A stretch of 64,000 bases of DNA from positions 1,616,586-1,680,585 of the forward strand of contig NZ_FIZX01000002.1 in NCBI RefSeq assembly GCF_900055185.1. Direction: 5' to 3'. Below are positions 54,566 through 62,826 of the stretch, piece after piece. The translations under genes were made by a program, and so were the position numbers. How positions within the stretch are numbered: the stretch's first letter is position 1; each line of letters starts with the position of its first letter. Under the pieces are notes generated by a model, which saw nothing but the letters and a program-made list of their open reading frames with translations, was not told the origin of the DNA and searched no databases. This DNA comes from Grimontia celer. Its GTDB lineage: Bacteria; Pseudomonadota; Gammaproteobacteria; Enterobacterales; Vibrionaceae.

Positions 54566-55168
54566 CTAGAAAATTCCTTTTTTAAAGTGACGACGTAATA
54601 CGCCCTCTTTGTGCTCTTGCAAAAAGGCTCTGAAATCCTCTGAGAACATGGCATAGAGGTGGTAGTCATTCCATCCATCACCAGCCCGCACGTAATTTTT
54701 CAATACACCTTCTTTTCTACCACCAAAGTCTGCAAGGCTAATTGAATCATTATTACCAGATAAGACATACCCATAGACTTTATGTAAGTTCATCACATTA
54801 AAAGCCATTTGTAGACTTAACAAAGCAATCTCAGGACCAAAAACGCTGGTGCGATACTCTTCCTCTCCAACCAGGTAGCGAAGATCTGCAGTGCGGCTTT
54901 TCCAGTCGATGTTATTAAACCAGACCATCCCTATTGGCTTGCCACTCTTAACGGAGCAGACCAAGCCTAAAAGGTTGTCCCCACCATAAACAGCCGCATT
55001 CTCCTCAAGCCAGGTCATTGCCTGGTCCTTAGCACCGTTAACAAAGCTAGAGCTGTCGAAGACGGTCGAATTCAGGTAAGGGTCATCTAGCCAACGAACG
55101 ATGGTATCAAGATCTTCGAGGTTAGGACGGCGCAGAGCGCAATAGATTCCACGGACACTATCAAACAC
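54566..55168 (-). CDS. GNAT-family acyltransferase (first)
   Basis: The protein of about 200 residues has the GNAT/RimJ-like pattern ALRRPNLEDLDTIVRWLDDP, a central strand IGMVWFNNIDWKSRTADLRYLVGEEEY, and the acyl-donor helix region FGPEIALLSLQMAFNVMNLHKVYGYVLSGNN. Family enzymes transfer acyl groups from CoA or ACP to amines. GTG at 55168 is preferred because GAGGA lies five bases upstream; a GTG four codons earlier is also in frame. It overlaps the second GNAT gene by 8 bases. With ACP and ketosynthase upstream, a fatty-acyl transfer role is plausible. Confidence 0.85.
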   Translation of the reverse strand: MFDSVRGIYCALRRPNLEDLDTIVRWLDDPYLNSTVFDSSSFVNGAKDQAMTWLEENAAVYGGDNLLGLVCSVKSGKPIGMVWFNNIDWKSRTADLRYLVGEEEYRTSVFGPEIALLSLQMAFNVMNLHKVYGYVLSGNNDSISLADFGGRKEGVLKNYVRAGDGWNDYHLYAMFSEDFRAFLQEHKEGVLRRHFKKGIF

Positions 55169-55610
55169 GCTTATCCTCACTTCCCATTATTAGTAAATCG
55201 TAATACGCGCCTTCTACAAACAACTGATCTTTAAGACGGGCTTCCTCGGTAAAACCTAAACGCTTTAAGCAGTCTATTTCTAACTTCTCATTGGGGAGTA
55301 ACTGGACATAATATTTTCCGAGATTATAATTTTCGGCCAACCATTCCATTACGCCTTTAATATCTTCATCAGCAGCGTCGCATAACAAATGGACATCAAT
55401 ATAGGCAATTCCTTCAAAAACAGATTTTATTCTGACAAACCCCACTTTTGTTGAATTATTAAATACAACAAAGTCACCTTCACCCAACACTGAATCAAGC
55501 TCGGACTTTGAACAACCGAGTGGATAAGCCAAATTCTTATAAGTTGAATATCTAAAGCTTGATGACTCCAAATCTAAAAAATCATCTAAAGTTGCTAATC
55601 TAAATGGCAC
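55161..55610 (-). CDS. GNAT-family acyltransferase (second)
   Basis: The protein of about 149 residues is shorter than its neighbour. It keeps the GNAT order: FRLATLDDFLDLESSS, VGFVRIKSVFEGIAYIDVHLL, then the acyl-donor loop and LEIDCLKRLGFTEEARLKDQLFVEGAYYDLLIMG, the usual GNAT C-terminal end. GTG at 55610 has GGAG six bases upstream and is preferred over a TTG at 55622. The two GNAT genes overlap, so they are made together and may act as a pair. The substrate is unknown. Confidence 0.82.
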   Translation of the reverse strand: MPFRLATLDDFLDLESSSFRYSTYKNLAYPLGCSKSELDSVLGEGDFVVFNNSTKVGFVRIKSVFEGIAYIDVHLLCDAADEDIKGVMEWLAENYNLGKYYVQLLPNEKLEIDCLKRLGFTEEARLKDQLFVEGAYYDLLIMGSEDKRV

Positions 55611-55727
55611 TAAAATCTCCAATCATATTCTTTGATTACATGTCATATAACTGAACAGCGTTATCATTTTATAATTACAGCTTTAATAAATTATCGATTC
55701 GGCGTATACAGCAGACCAATATATAGC

Positions 55728-56237
55728 TCAACTCATGACCTGTTGAGAGATATGTTCGATAAGATTCTTTCGTTTTATAAAGGTCACATCAAACGTCGCA
55801 GACAAGACTTCACGCCCATTGACATAGGAGTTACCCATTAATCTGGCACCCAGACGGTTGATAGCCTTTATCGTGACGTGTGCTTCCAAGGTATTGCCCG
55901 GTAGCGCAGGCGACTTAAATCGCATCTGGCTAACGGTGCTGGCAATCACATCCGTCTCTTCTTCAAACTCACTCCGGTAATGAACCAAGACAATACCAGC
56001 TTGTGCCAATGCTTCCCCCATCAAAACACCGGGCATCATGCTGACATGTTTGAAGTGAGCATCAATCAACTCAGAAGATTCGGGTATCTCGTATTGTGCG
56101 ACGACTTTAGATTCAGTTAGCTCTCTGACTAAGTCCACAAACAGAAAGGCATCGCCGTAAGCCAAGATGGAACGAATGGCCTCTTTGTCGAGTTCGCCCT
56201 GTGAGTTCCGCAACCCATCGATGAAGCTTCTATCCAT
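55728..56237 (-). CDS. FabZ-like 3-hydroxyacyl-ACP dehydratase
   Basis: The 169-residue hotdog-fold protein has the FabZ active-site pattern HFKHVSMMPGVLMGEALAQAG, with catalytic His61 and Glu75 in place, while the usual PGHP is changed to KHVS. The C-terminal part has RFKSPALPGNTLEAHVTI, as in FabZ. It dehydrates a 3-hydroxyacyl chain on a carrier protein. It lies 26 bases after the ketosynthase gene. The changed active-site loop suggests a specialised chain rather than housekeeping fatty acid synthesis. Confidence 0.87.
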   Translation of the reverse strand: MDRSFIDGLRNSQGELDKEAIRSILAYGDAFLFVDLVRELTESKVVAQYEIPESSELIDAHFKHVSMMPGVLMGEALAQAGIVLVHYRSEFEEETDVIASTVSQMRFKSPALPGNTLEAHVTIKAINRLGARLMGNSYVNGREVLSATFDVTFIKRKNLIEHISQQVMS

Positions 56238-56263
56238 ATGCTTTACCCACAGACAACAAAATG

Positions 56264-57514
56264 TCAGTCCATTTTTCGCAGGACAGTCGCCGCATTCGTG
56301 CCGCCAAAGCCAAAATTCAACGATAATACCGTTTTCAAATCAGCTGGCGTGGTTTCACGCACGATAGGTGCATCAGCAAACAAAGGATCAATGTTTTCAA
56401 TGTTGATAGAAGGAGCAATGAAGCCTTCCTTCAGCATCGCGATACAAGCAATCAGCTCTATGGCTCCTACCGCACCAATCGCATGCCCAGTCATCGATTT
56501 CGTCGACGAGAACCTAGGCACTTTCTCACCAAAAGCTCGTCGCAATCCATTGACCTCTGCCACATCACCGGGCCCTGTACCAGTCCCATGTGTATTGATG
56601 GCGTCAACATCCGCCGAAGAGATCCCCGCGTCTTCTAATGAACTGGAGATACAATCAACAAATGTTCCGCCATCAGCTTGTGGCAGCACTAAGTCATAAG
56701 GGTCGGAGTTTGCTGCATAACCCGCGATTTCAGCATAGATGGGTGCGTTGCGCGCTAAAGCGGAATCAAGCGATTCCAAGACAAGCACACCCGCCCCGCC
56801 GCTAATGACAAAGCCGTCTCTATCGCGATCATAAGGGCGTGATGCAGTTTCTGGCGTGTCATTAAAACCGGTAGACAGTGCCATTCTCAAGGCTTGAAAA
56901 GAGGCGACGATCAGCTCGTTAACTTCCTCACAGCCGCCGGTGACGGCTCTGTCTATCACTCCATCACGAATCAGCTCGTAAGCGTGGCCGATATTGTGTG
57001 CACCAGTCGCGCATGCAGACGATATTGAGTAGCTTCGGCCAGTAATACCAAAGAGCTTGGTGAGTATTGCGCTCGCTGTGCTACTCATGGATTTTAGTAC
57101 GGTATAAGGTTCAGATCGGCGAACCTGACCATCGAAGTACCTTACCCCTTCTCGGTGTATCACGCTGACATCAGCCACACCGCTGCCAACAAGACAGGCG
57201 GTTTTTGGATCCGCGAGCTCTTCAGGCGTCAAACGAGAAGAAGTGACTGCATCACTGGCAGCAACACTGCAATACAGCGTTGAGGTAGGCATTGCTTTGC
57301 GGAGTTTAAGCGGGATATTCGCCGCTTGAATTTTTGATTCATCTAAATCAATCAAGCCCGCAACACGACTCGTTAGTCCGTATTCAGACCAAGCTTCGAC
57401 AGCGCGTATACCACTGCGGCCAAGCTTCAACGATTCAGTTAACGTGTCAAAATCATTACCTATTGATGAAACGACACCAACCCCTGTTACAACAACACGT
57501 CTGCGATTATCCAT
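56264..57514 (-). CDS. Beta-ketoacyl-ACP synthase II-type (FabF-like)
   Basis: The 416-residue thiolase-fold enzyme has the full Cys-His-His set: nucleophile in SISSACATGAHNIGHAYELI, NTHGTGTGPGDVAEVNGL, and FSSTKSMTGHAIGAVGAIELI with the conserved Lys. It starts VVVTGVGVVSSIG and ends LNFGFGGTNAATVL, as in FabF. It condenses malonyl-ACP with an acyl chain. It is clearly not the chromosomal fabF neighbourhood; it overlaps the dedicated ACP gene by 8 bases and is followed by the dehydratase gene. Confidence 0.93.
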   Translation of the reverse strand: MDNRRRVVVTGVGVVSSIGNDFDTLTESLKLGRSGIRAVEAWSEYGLTSRVAGLIDLDESKIQAANIPLKLRKAMPTSTLYCSVAASDAVTSSRLTPEELADPKTACLVGSGVADVSVIHREGVRYFDGQVRRSEPYTVLKSMSSTASAILTKLFGITGRSYSISSACATGAHNIGHAYELIRDGVIDRAVTGGCEEVNELIVASFQALRMALSTGFNDTPETASRPYDRDRDGFVISGGAGVLVLESLDSALARNAPIYAEIAGYAANSDPYDLVLPQADGGTFVDCISSSLEDAGISSADVDAINTHGTGTGPGDVAEVNGLRRAFGEKVPRFSSTKSMTGHAIGAVGAIELIACIAMLKEGFIAPSINIENIDPLFADAPIVRETTPADLKTVLSLNFGFGGTNAATVLRKMD

Positions 57515-57794
57515 TTTTTTGACTTAACTTAGATTCAATGATTTCCAAAAGATCACTCACAGTCTCAAGCTTAATTAGGTCTTCATCATCAATGGCTATC
57601 GACAGAGAATCTTCCAAGTCCAATGTCAGCGAGACAGCCTGCATAGAATCCATACCAAGGTCATCGCGCAATGACATAGAAGGAACAATATCTTTCGCTG
57701 CAATACCACTTTCGGATTCAGATTCTAAGCGGCCCATAATTTCCGAAATTAGTGAGTCAGTTAAATATTGAGAGTTTTCTATAAAAGAGTTCAT
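57507..57794 (-). CDS. Acyl carrier protein dedicated to the cluster
   Basis: The 95-residue acidic protein has the phosphopantetheine site DDLGMDSMQAVSL (Ser50) and a four-helix ACP pattern ending in TVSDLLEIIESKLS. It carries the growing acyl chain for the adjacent ketosynthase and dehydratase. It is divergent from housekeeping AcpP in its N-terminus. It is the first gene of the minus-strand operon (ACP, KS, dehydratase, two GNATs, protease); the promoter must lie in the AT-rich region to its right. Confidence 0.9.
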   Translation of the reverse strand: MNSFIENSQYLTDSLISEIMGRLESESESGIAAKDIVPSMSLRDDLGMDSMQAVSLTLDLEDSLSIAIDDEDLIKLETVSDLLEIIESKLSQKNG

Positions 57795-58559
57795 GTTACT
57801 ACCACCAAATCCATGAATTAATTACACAAATATATTTATTTATGCGTCTTTCATCCTTTCGAAAAATGTTACCAAGGGCTTTAATCAGCGTCAAACAGCG
57901 CCAAGGCTTTCATGCTTTATATAAATCCCGCATTTAGCCTGAGTCACGTCTTCAAGATGAGAGATGAAAATCAGAGAAAAACAGAACAAAAACCAGGCCA
58001 TAGCCAACACAAGATCATGTATAATAAGAATTTAATATAAAATCACACTAACTTTATCTGTCTGTGTTTTGGCCGCTATCCATCTCAAATAGTCCATCAA
58101 AATTTATTTCAAAAAATTATCAAACCATCTCAAGTTTGAAACGTGAAAATATAATAAAAACACTCAGTTTATTTAATCAAACCAACACAAGAATATAGGC
58201 ACTTCGCAACTTTCATTCTCCCTCATACTAATTTAATTAAAATTACTGACTTTTAGTTCATAAAATAATTTAAGGTTTGGGCTTGTTACATCATTTTAGA
58301 ATTAGTAAAAATTCAAAATACATATTCAGCCATTTCTAGAAAAACGATCTTTGTAGAATCTAAAAGCGCGTTAACTCACTTGCAAATTCAAGCTCGAAGC
58401 ACATTTCGAAAGGGAGCTCGTTGCCCCCCCCCCAAAGTAACCAGCAAACCGTACGACGTTCATTTTTCCTCCACCTAAAGTTCATTTTTGTTCATCAAAA
58501 GCGTCAATTTCTGCTCCCAGACTGGTTGCGACATAAACATAACCAATAGGAATTGAGCA
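57795..58559. other. AT-rich divergent region before the ACP operon and PhoX-family gene
   Basis: About 765 bases without a convincing gene. It presumably holds the promoter of the acyl-modification operon (leftward) and of the PhoX-family gene (rightward). A run of ten C lies at 58424-58433. Possible Pho boxes lie near the right end. A 31-codon frame at 57841 lacks a ribosome site. Confidence 0.5.
58458..58496 (+). promoter_or_regulatory. Possible Pho boxes before the PhoX-family gene
   Basis: Three direct repeats of GTTCAT begin at 58458, 58480 and 58490, that is at about 22 and 10 bases, close to multiples of the 11-base spacing of PhoB half-sites (consensus CTGTCAT). Two are followed by TTTT. 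This fits phosphate control of a PhoX-family gene; the match is moderate. Confidence 0.4.
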
Positions 58560-60563
58560 ATGAGTAAGGAAACGTTTGACCCTACGCTACGTAACCATAG
58601 CGGCAACAAACCGTTCGATGAGGTTCTGGAAGCCAACCTGTCACGACGTAGCGTATTGAAAGGTGGCGTGGGTGTTGGCGCACTCACTGCGATGAGCTCA
58701 CTCGGCCTTTCCGGTTGTTTCTACCCGAACGTATCGAAAGCCAAGCTGAATTTTGAGTCAATTCCGGGCTCACTGACTGACGCGGTAGCGGTGCCTCCTG
58801 GCTACAACGCTCAGGTGCTTGTTCCTTGGGGAACGCCACTAAACGCATATGGCAACACATGGCAAGATGACGGCACCAACACTTCAGAAGACCAGATGAA
58901 CGCCATTGGCATGCACCACGATGGCATGCATTTTTTCCCGTTAAACAATAGCGACGAAGAAGGTCTGCTGTGTATAAACCATGAGTACATCGATTTGCGT
59001 GCCCTGCACCCGAATGGGCCAACCGTGGACAATGGTCTTCGTACTATCGTTGATGAAGTTCGCAAAGAAATTAACGCGCATGGCGTGAGCGTGGTGCGTA
59101 TCCGCTTGGAAGCTAACAAGTGGGTAATGGTCGATAACGACCCACTGAATCGCCGCTACACAGGTGCAACGGAAATGGATGTTTCCGGCCCGCTGGCATA
59201 CACCCCGCTCTTGGTGACTAAACACTCGCCAAACGGTAACACTGCACGCGGTACGCTGAACAACTGTGGTAATGGCTATACGCCTTGGGGCACTTACCTG
59301 ACCTGTGAGGAAAACTGGCCCGGTTACTTTGTGAATACGGGCACTCAGACGAAGGACCAGGATCGCCTCGGTGTCTCTGACGACAACACCCGCTATCTTT
59401 GGGAAACACTGGCTGGCAACGCGGAAGAATTAGACGATGAATTCACCCGCTTCAATGTGACGCCTTCCGGTGCATCCGCGTCTGACGATTACCGCAATGA
59501 AGCCAACGGCCACGGCTACATTGTTGAAATCGACCCTTACACAGCTGATTCCCGCGCCCGTAAACGTACCGCGCTTGGCCGTTTCCGCCATGAGGGTTGT
59601 GTATTTGGCAACGTGAAACACGGCAAGCCTGTCGTGTTCTACTCAGGCCACGACTCCCGCTTTGAATACATCTACAAGTTTGAATCTGCAGCGCGATGGA
59701 ACAAGCGTGATGCGCGCCGTGCTGATCGCCTTTCTGTCGGTGATAAATATATGGACCAAGGTACGCTGTATGTTGCTCGTTTCAACGACGATGGTACAGG
59801 CACCTGGTTACCGTTGACGCTCAACAGTGCAACGACTGACGGCGGCACTTTGTCAGATCATTTCGATTCGCTGGAAGCGATTATCCTAAATACACCAGGA
59901 GCCGCTGACAAAGTGGGCGCAACCCCGATGGATCGCCCTGAGTGGTGCGCAGTTGACCCCTTCTCTGGCTCGGCTTACATGACGTTGACCAACAATACCC
60001 GCCGTATCGAAGGCAATTCAGCGAATCCACGTGTAAACAACAAATTCGGCCACATTATCCGTTGGGATGAAGGTCGCCGTTCTACTGAGTTCAGCTGGGA
60101 TATCTTTGTCTTTGGTGCACCGGCTGATGGTGATGCGGATACTAACCGCTCTGGCTTGACTGAATTCAACCAATTCGCAAGCCCTGATGGCTTGGCATTT
60201 GATCAGCGCGGCATCATGTGGATTCAAACTGATAATGGCGCAGATGAAGTGGAAGAGTACACCAACGACCAAATGCTGGCAGTGGTGCCTTCGCCGTTGA
60301 TGGACGACGAATTTAACCAACTCCCGATCAGCGAAGAAAACCAAGGTGAGTTGCGCCGTTTCTTCGTTGGGCCAAACGGCTGTGAGGTGACAGGTTTTGC
60401 TGTTAGCCCTGACTACCGTTCCGTGTTCGTGAACATCCAACACCCTGGTAACTGGCCATATTCGGATGATGCGACGGAAGAAACCCCGAGCGATGTGGAT
60501 TTGCGCCCACGCGCCGCAACCGTAGTGATTCGCCGTAACGACGGTGGTCCAATCGGTACTTAA
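58560..60563 (+). CDS. PhoX-family (DUF839) phosphatase-like protein, Tat-exported
   Basis: The 667-residue protein has a twin-arginine signal (LSRRSVLKGG, Arg29-Arg30, then a hydrophobic stretch ending with a Cys in LSGC, possibly lipidated). The PhoX/DUF839 motifs include CINHEYIDLRALHPNG, YLTCEENWPGYF, RFRHEGCVFG and GDADTNRSGLTEFNQFASPDGLAFD. Family members are calcium/iron alkaline phosphatases that release phosphate from organic esters outside the cytosol. The ATG follows AGGA. Candidate Pho boxes lie upstream. Confidence 0.9.
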   Translation: MSKETFDPTLRNHSGNKPFDEVLEANLSRRSVLKGGVGVGALTAMSSLGLSGCFYPNVSKAKLNFESIPGSLTDAVAVPPGYNAQVLVPWGTPLNAYGNTWQDDGTNTSEDQMNAIGMHHDGMHFFPLNNSDEEGLLCINHEYIDLRALHPNGPTVDNGLRTIVDEVRKEINAHGVSVVRIRLEANKWVMVDNDPLNRRYTGATEMDVSGPLAYTPLLVTKHSPNGNTARGTLNNCGNGYTPWGTYLTCEENWPGYFVNTGTQTKDQDRLGVSDDNTRYLWETLAGNAEELDDEFTRFNVTPSGASASDDYRNEANGHGYIVEIDPYTADSRARKRTALGRFRHEGCVFGNVKHGKPVVFYSGHDSRFEYIYKFESAARWNKRDARRADRLSVGDKYMDQGTLYVARFNDDGTGTWLPLTLNSATTDGGTLSDHFDSLEAIILNTPGAADKVGATPMDRPEWCAVDPFSGSAYMTLTNNTRRIEGNSANPRVNNKFGHIIRWDEGRRSTEFSWDIFVFGAPADGDADTNRSGLTEFNQFASPDGLAFDQRGIMWIQTDNGADEVEEYTNDQMLAVVPSPLMDDEFNQLPISEENQGELRRFFVGPNGCEVTGFAVSPDYRSVFVNIQHPGNWPYSDDATEETPSDVDLRPRAATVVIRRNDGGPIGT

Positions 60564-60775
60564 TCTGCTATTGATTCAACGTAAAAAACGCCAAGAAACA
60601 TGGGAGTAGCGAACACTGCTCCCACTTTCAACAGAAGTACACAAAACAGTTGATATGCAACGATTAACGACATAATAAAGTGGCAAAAAAGTCTCACTCG
60701 AGAGACACAACTGTTAACCACTTCCGTCCTAATATTCCCATTGATTTACACACAATAGTCGTATGGAGAATGCGG

Positions 60776-61357
60776 ATGAAATACTCGCTACCAGTATCTA
60801 TTTTTTCCTCAGCAGCGCTGATGTTTTCAGCAAGCGTGTTTGCTGATACCACACCATACCTGCCGTCAAACAGCGTTGTTGTCGACGCTTACATAGGCGG
60901 TGATGAGTTGACGGAGGCCAACAATGGCGCCATCAAAGTTGTCGAATACAATGAGACGGCGATCAATTTTAACTACGCTTTTGACACCACGTCTCATATG
61001 TTCACGGCACCTGTGGCTGGTCTTTATAATATCGATGCCCGTTATGCACAGCGTACTTGCGGGTTTAAGTACCTGCTTCGGATTGGCATCTCACTGCCAA
61101 ATGCTGTCCCACCAGGCAGCAATGCTTCTATCGGGCCAGTAACATTTGCCAATAACGATACGGGTTGCGCCATTCCTGGCGTCGCAGCAGTAAACAGCAT
61201 TATGCAGCTTGAAAAAGGCGAGACTATTTTCATCCAAGGCCGCTATCAGCGAGCACCTTATGATGTATCTCCGTGGAACTACCAGAACCGCTATCAGAAC
61301 CGTCTAGTGATTACCTATCTAGGCTGTAACTTCTGCGGTTTTCCCACAGCAAGCTAA
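60776..61357 (+). CDS. Small secreted protein with C1q/TNF-like beta fold (tentative)
   Basis: The 193-residue protein has a signal peptide (IFSSAALMFSASVFA). The mature part is rich in short strands, with MFTAPVAGLYNIDARYAQ near the middle and a final LVITYLGCNFCG, the spacing seen in C1q-like jelly-roll domains. Four Cys may form two disulfides. The start at 60776 has GGAGA six bases upstream. A terminator follows the stop. No partner gene; the function is unknown and the fold is only a guess. Confidence 0.7.
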   Translation: MKYSLPVSIFSSAALMFSASVFADTTPYLPSNSVVVDAYIGGDELTEANNGAIKVVEYNETAINFNYAFDTTSHMFTAPVAGLYNIDARYAQRTCGFKYLLRIGISLPNAVPPGSNASIGPVTFANNDTGCAIPGVAAVNSIMQLEKGETIFIQGRYQRAPYDVSPWNYQNRYQNRLVITYLGCNFCGFPTAS

Positions 61358-61372
61358 GTAGATACCAAACAG

Positions 61373-61397
61373 AAAAGGACGCATCTGCGTCCCTTTC
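61373..61397. terminator. Terminator between secreted protein gene and NTF2-like gene
   Basis: AAAAGGACGCA and TGCGTCCCTTT arms around TC, T/A-rich on both sides, between converging genes. Confidence 0.8.
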
Positions 61398-61416
61398 TAT
61401 AACTAAATGGTGCTTG

Positions 61417-61845
61417 TTAGTAACGCTTTTCAACGGTGAAATCATCAAGCTCCAGACGCCAAACGCCATCAGCTTCTTTCACCCACTTCTCCAGCGTGAT
61501 ATGGCCTTCGCCGATATTCATTTTCCAGCGGGATTCCATCACCACAGTTTTGTCATCCAGCTCAGTAAATTTTGGTTCTATGTAAACCAAATCTGTCGCG
61601 CCATCGCTGATCAATTGCTTCCAGAATGCCGTTGCCGCCGGGCGGCCATGATACACACCAAACGGGTGGGAGATCATGGTCGATTCCATGGTGTAAGCAT
61701 CACCCAGATATTGGTAGTCACCTTTATTGAATGCAACGATCCACTGTTTCGATGCTTCTTGTGCCTCTTCAATCGGGCCTGCATAAGCTGCACCTGCGAA
61801 TACCATTTGAGTCGCGATTGCCGCTGTCATTATTTGCTTTTTCAT
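61417..61845 (-). CDS. Secreted NTF2-like (SnoaL/DUF4440) protein
   Basis: The 142-residue protein has a signal peptide (AAIATQMVFAGAAYA) and a cone-like NTF2 fold: EEAQEASKQWIVAFNKGDYQYLGDAYTMES, PFGVYHGRPAATAFWKQLI, and GVWRLELDDFTVEKRY at the end. Such proteins are small enzymes or binding proteins; substrate unknown. The ATG follows GGAG. It is divergent from the LysR gene at 61935, which is its likely regulator. Confidence 0.86.
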   Translation of the reverse strand: MKKQIMTAAIATQMVFAGAAYAGPIEEAQEASKQWIVAFNKGDYQYLGDAYTMESTMISHPFGVYHGRPAATAFWKQLISDGATDLVYIEPKFTELDDKTVVMESRWKMNIGEGHITLEKWVKEADGVWRLELDDFTVEKRY

Positions 61846-61934
61846 CCTTCACTCCACGTCACTTTATTTGGGTTGAGCAAAGAGTACCAACGCAGTATTG
61901 TTAGATATATATCGCATAATAGAAAACACTGTTT

Positions 61935-62774
61935 ATGGATACTAAACATATTGGCTACCAAATGCAGCTTTACGTTGCCTTGGTTCGGGCTGGCAATTTT
62001 ACTCAGGCAGCAGAACAACTGGGCATTACCCGCTCTTGGCTCAGTCAGCAAATCAGTGGATTAGAGAAATCGCTAAACACCCTGTTGTTGCATCGCACCA
62101 CCCGCACGTTGCGAATGACAGATTCCGGCGAGCGCTTTTTTGAACATGCCGTAGCAATGGAAAGTTTGCTGGAAAAAGCCCAGGAAGATATCTCTTCGAC
62201 CCAAATGGGCATAAAAGGAAAAGTCCGGATTTCCTGCCCGACAGCCATGGCATCGGTATTAGTTGTTCCTGCAATAAAAACCTTGAGGTACGAACATCCT
62301 GAACTGGATATCGAGCTTGCCGTGACGGATGCCATTCAGGATCTGCTGCAGGAAAATATCGATGTGGCGATTCGTGTCGGAAACCTCCCAGATAGCAATT
62401 TGAAAGCTAGATTGCTCGGCCGCTTTCACCAACGCTGGTATCAGTCACCTGAACTGGCAGAAGATTCAGATGATCAGATTTTGTTGCCATGGCAAACCGC
62501 AGAGCATGCCAATGTGCTCCGTGTAAACAATATTCTCACCGCTGCAGAAATGGCAAAACAGGGATTGGGTCGTGTATTGCTGCCTGATCTTTTTGCCCAG
62601 TCATGTTGTGAGCAAGGGTTGTTGAAATTGGTTTCAGAAGTCGAGCCTGAACCAGAACAACAGCGTCATGTTCACGCCATTCACGCATTCTCAGAGTTTA
62701 CACCCGCGCGAATCCGTCTGGTTATCGACACGCTGCTGTCGCAATTCCAGCTTTCACAGTCAAACATGGACTAA
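61935..62774 (+). CDS. LysR-family regulator divergent from the NTF2-like gene
   Basis: The 279-residue protein has the HTH YVALVRAGNFTQAAEQLGITRSWLSQQISGLE and the segment LLLHRTTRTLRMTDSGERFF, as in the CrgA-like LysR group. The remainder is a LysR effector domain. It lies about 90 bases from the divergent NTF2-like gene. It converges with the MBL gene across a terminator. A close relative begins at 63808. Confidence 0.9.
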   Translation: MDTKHIGYQMQLYVALVRAGNFTQAAEQLGITRSWLSQQISGLEKSLNTLLLHRTTRTLRMTDSGERFFEHAVAMESLLEKAQEDISSTQMGIKGKVRISCPTAMASVLVVPAIKTLRYEHPELDIELAVTDAIQDLLQENIDVAIRVGNLPDSNLKARLLGRFHQRWYQSPELAEDSDDQILLPWQTAEHANVLRVNNILTAAEMAKQGLGRVLLPDLFAQSCCEQGLLKLVSEVEPEPEQQRHVHAIHAFSEFTPARIRLVIDTLLSQFQLSQSNMD

Positions 62775-62776
62775 AC

Positions 62777-62808
62777 AAAAACGGTGACCACCAGAGTCAC
62801 CGTTTTAA
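62777..62808. terminator. Terminator between LysR gene and MBL gene
   Basis: AAAACGGTGAC and GTCACCGTTTT arms, followed by A/T-rich flanks, between converging genes. Confidence 0.85.
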
Positions 62809-62826
62809 GCGCTGCTTGTTAGCACA

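Noticed and set aside
61414-62064. A 216-codon plus-strand frame overlapping the NTF2-like gene and the start of the LysR gene
   Set aside because: Cys/His/Phe-rich translation without domain features; both overlapped genes are clear.
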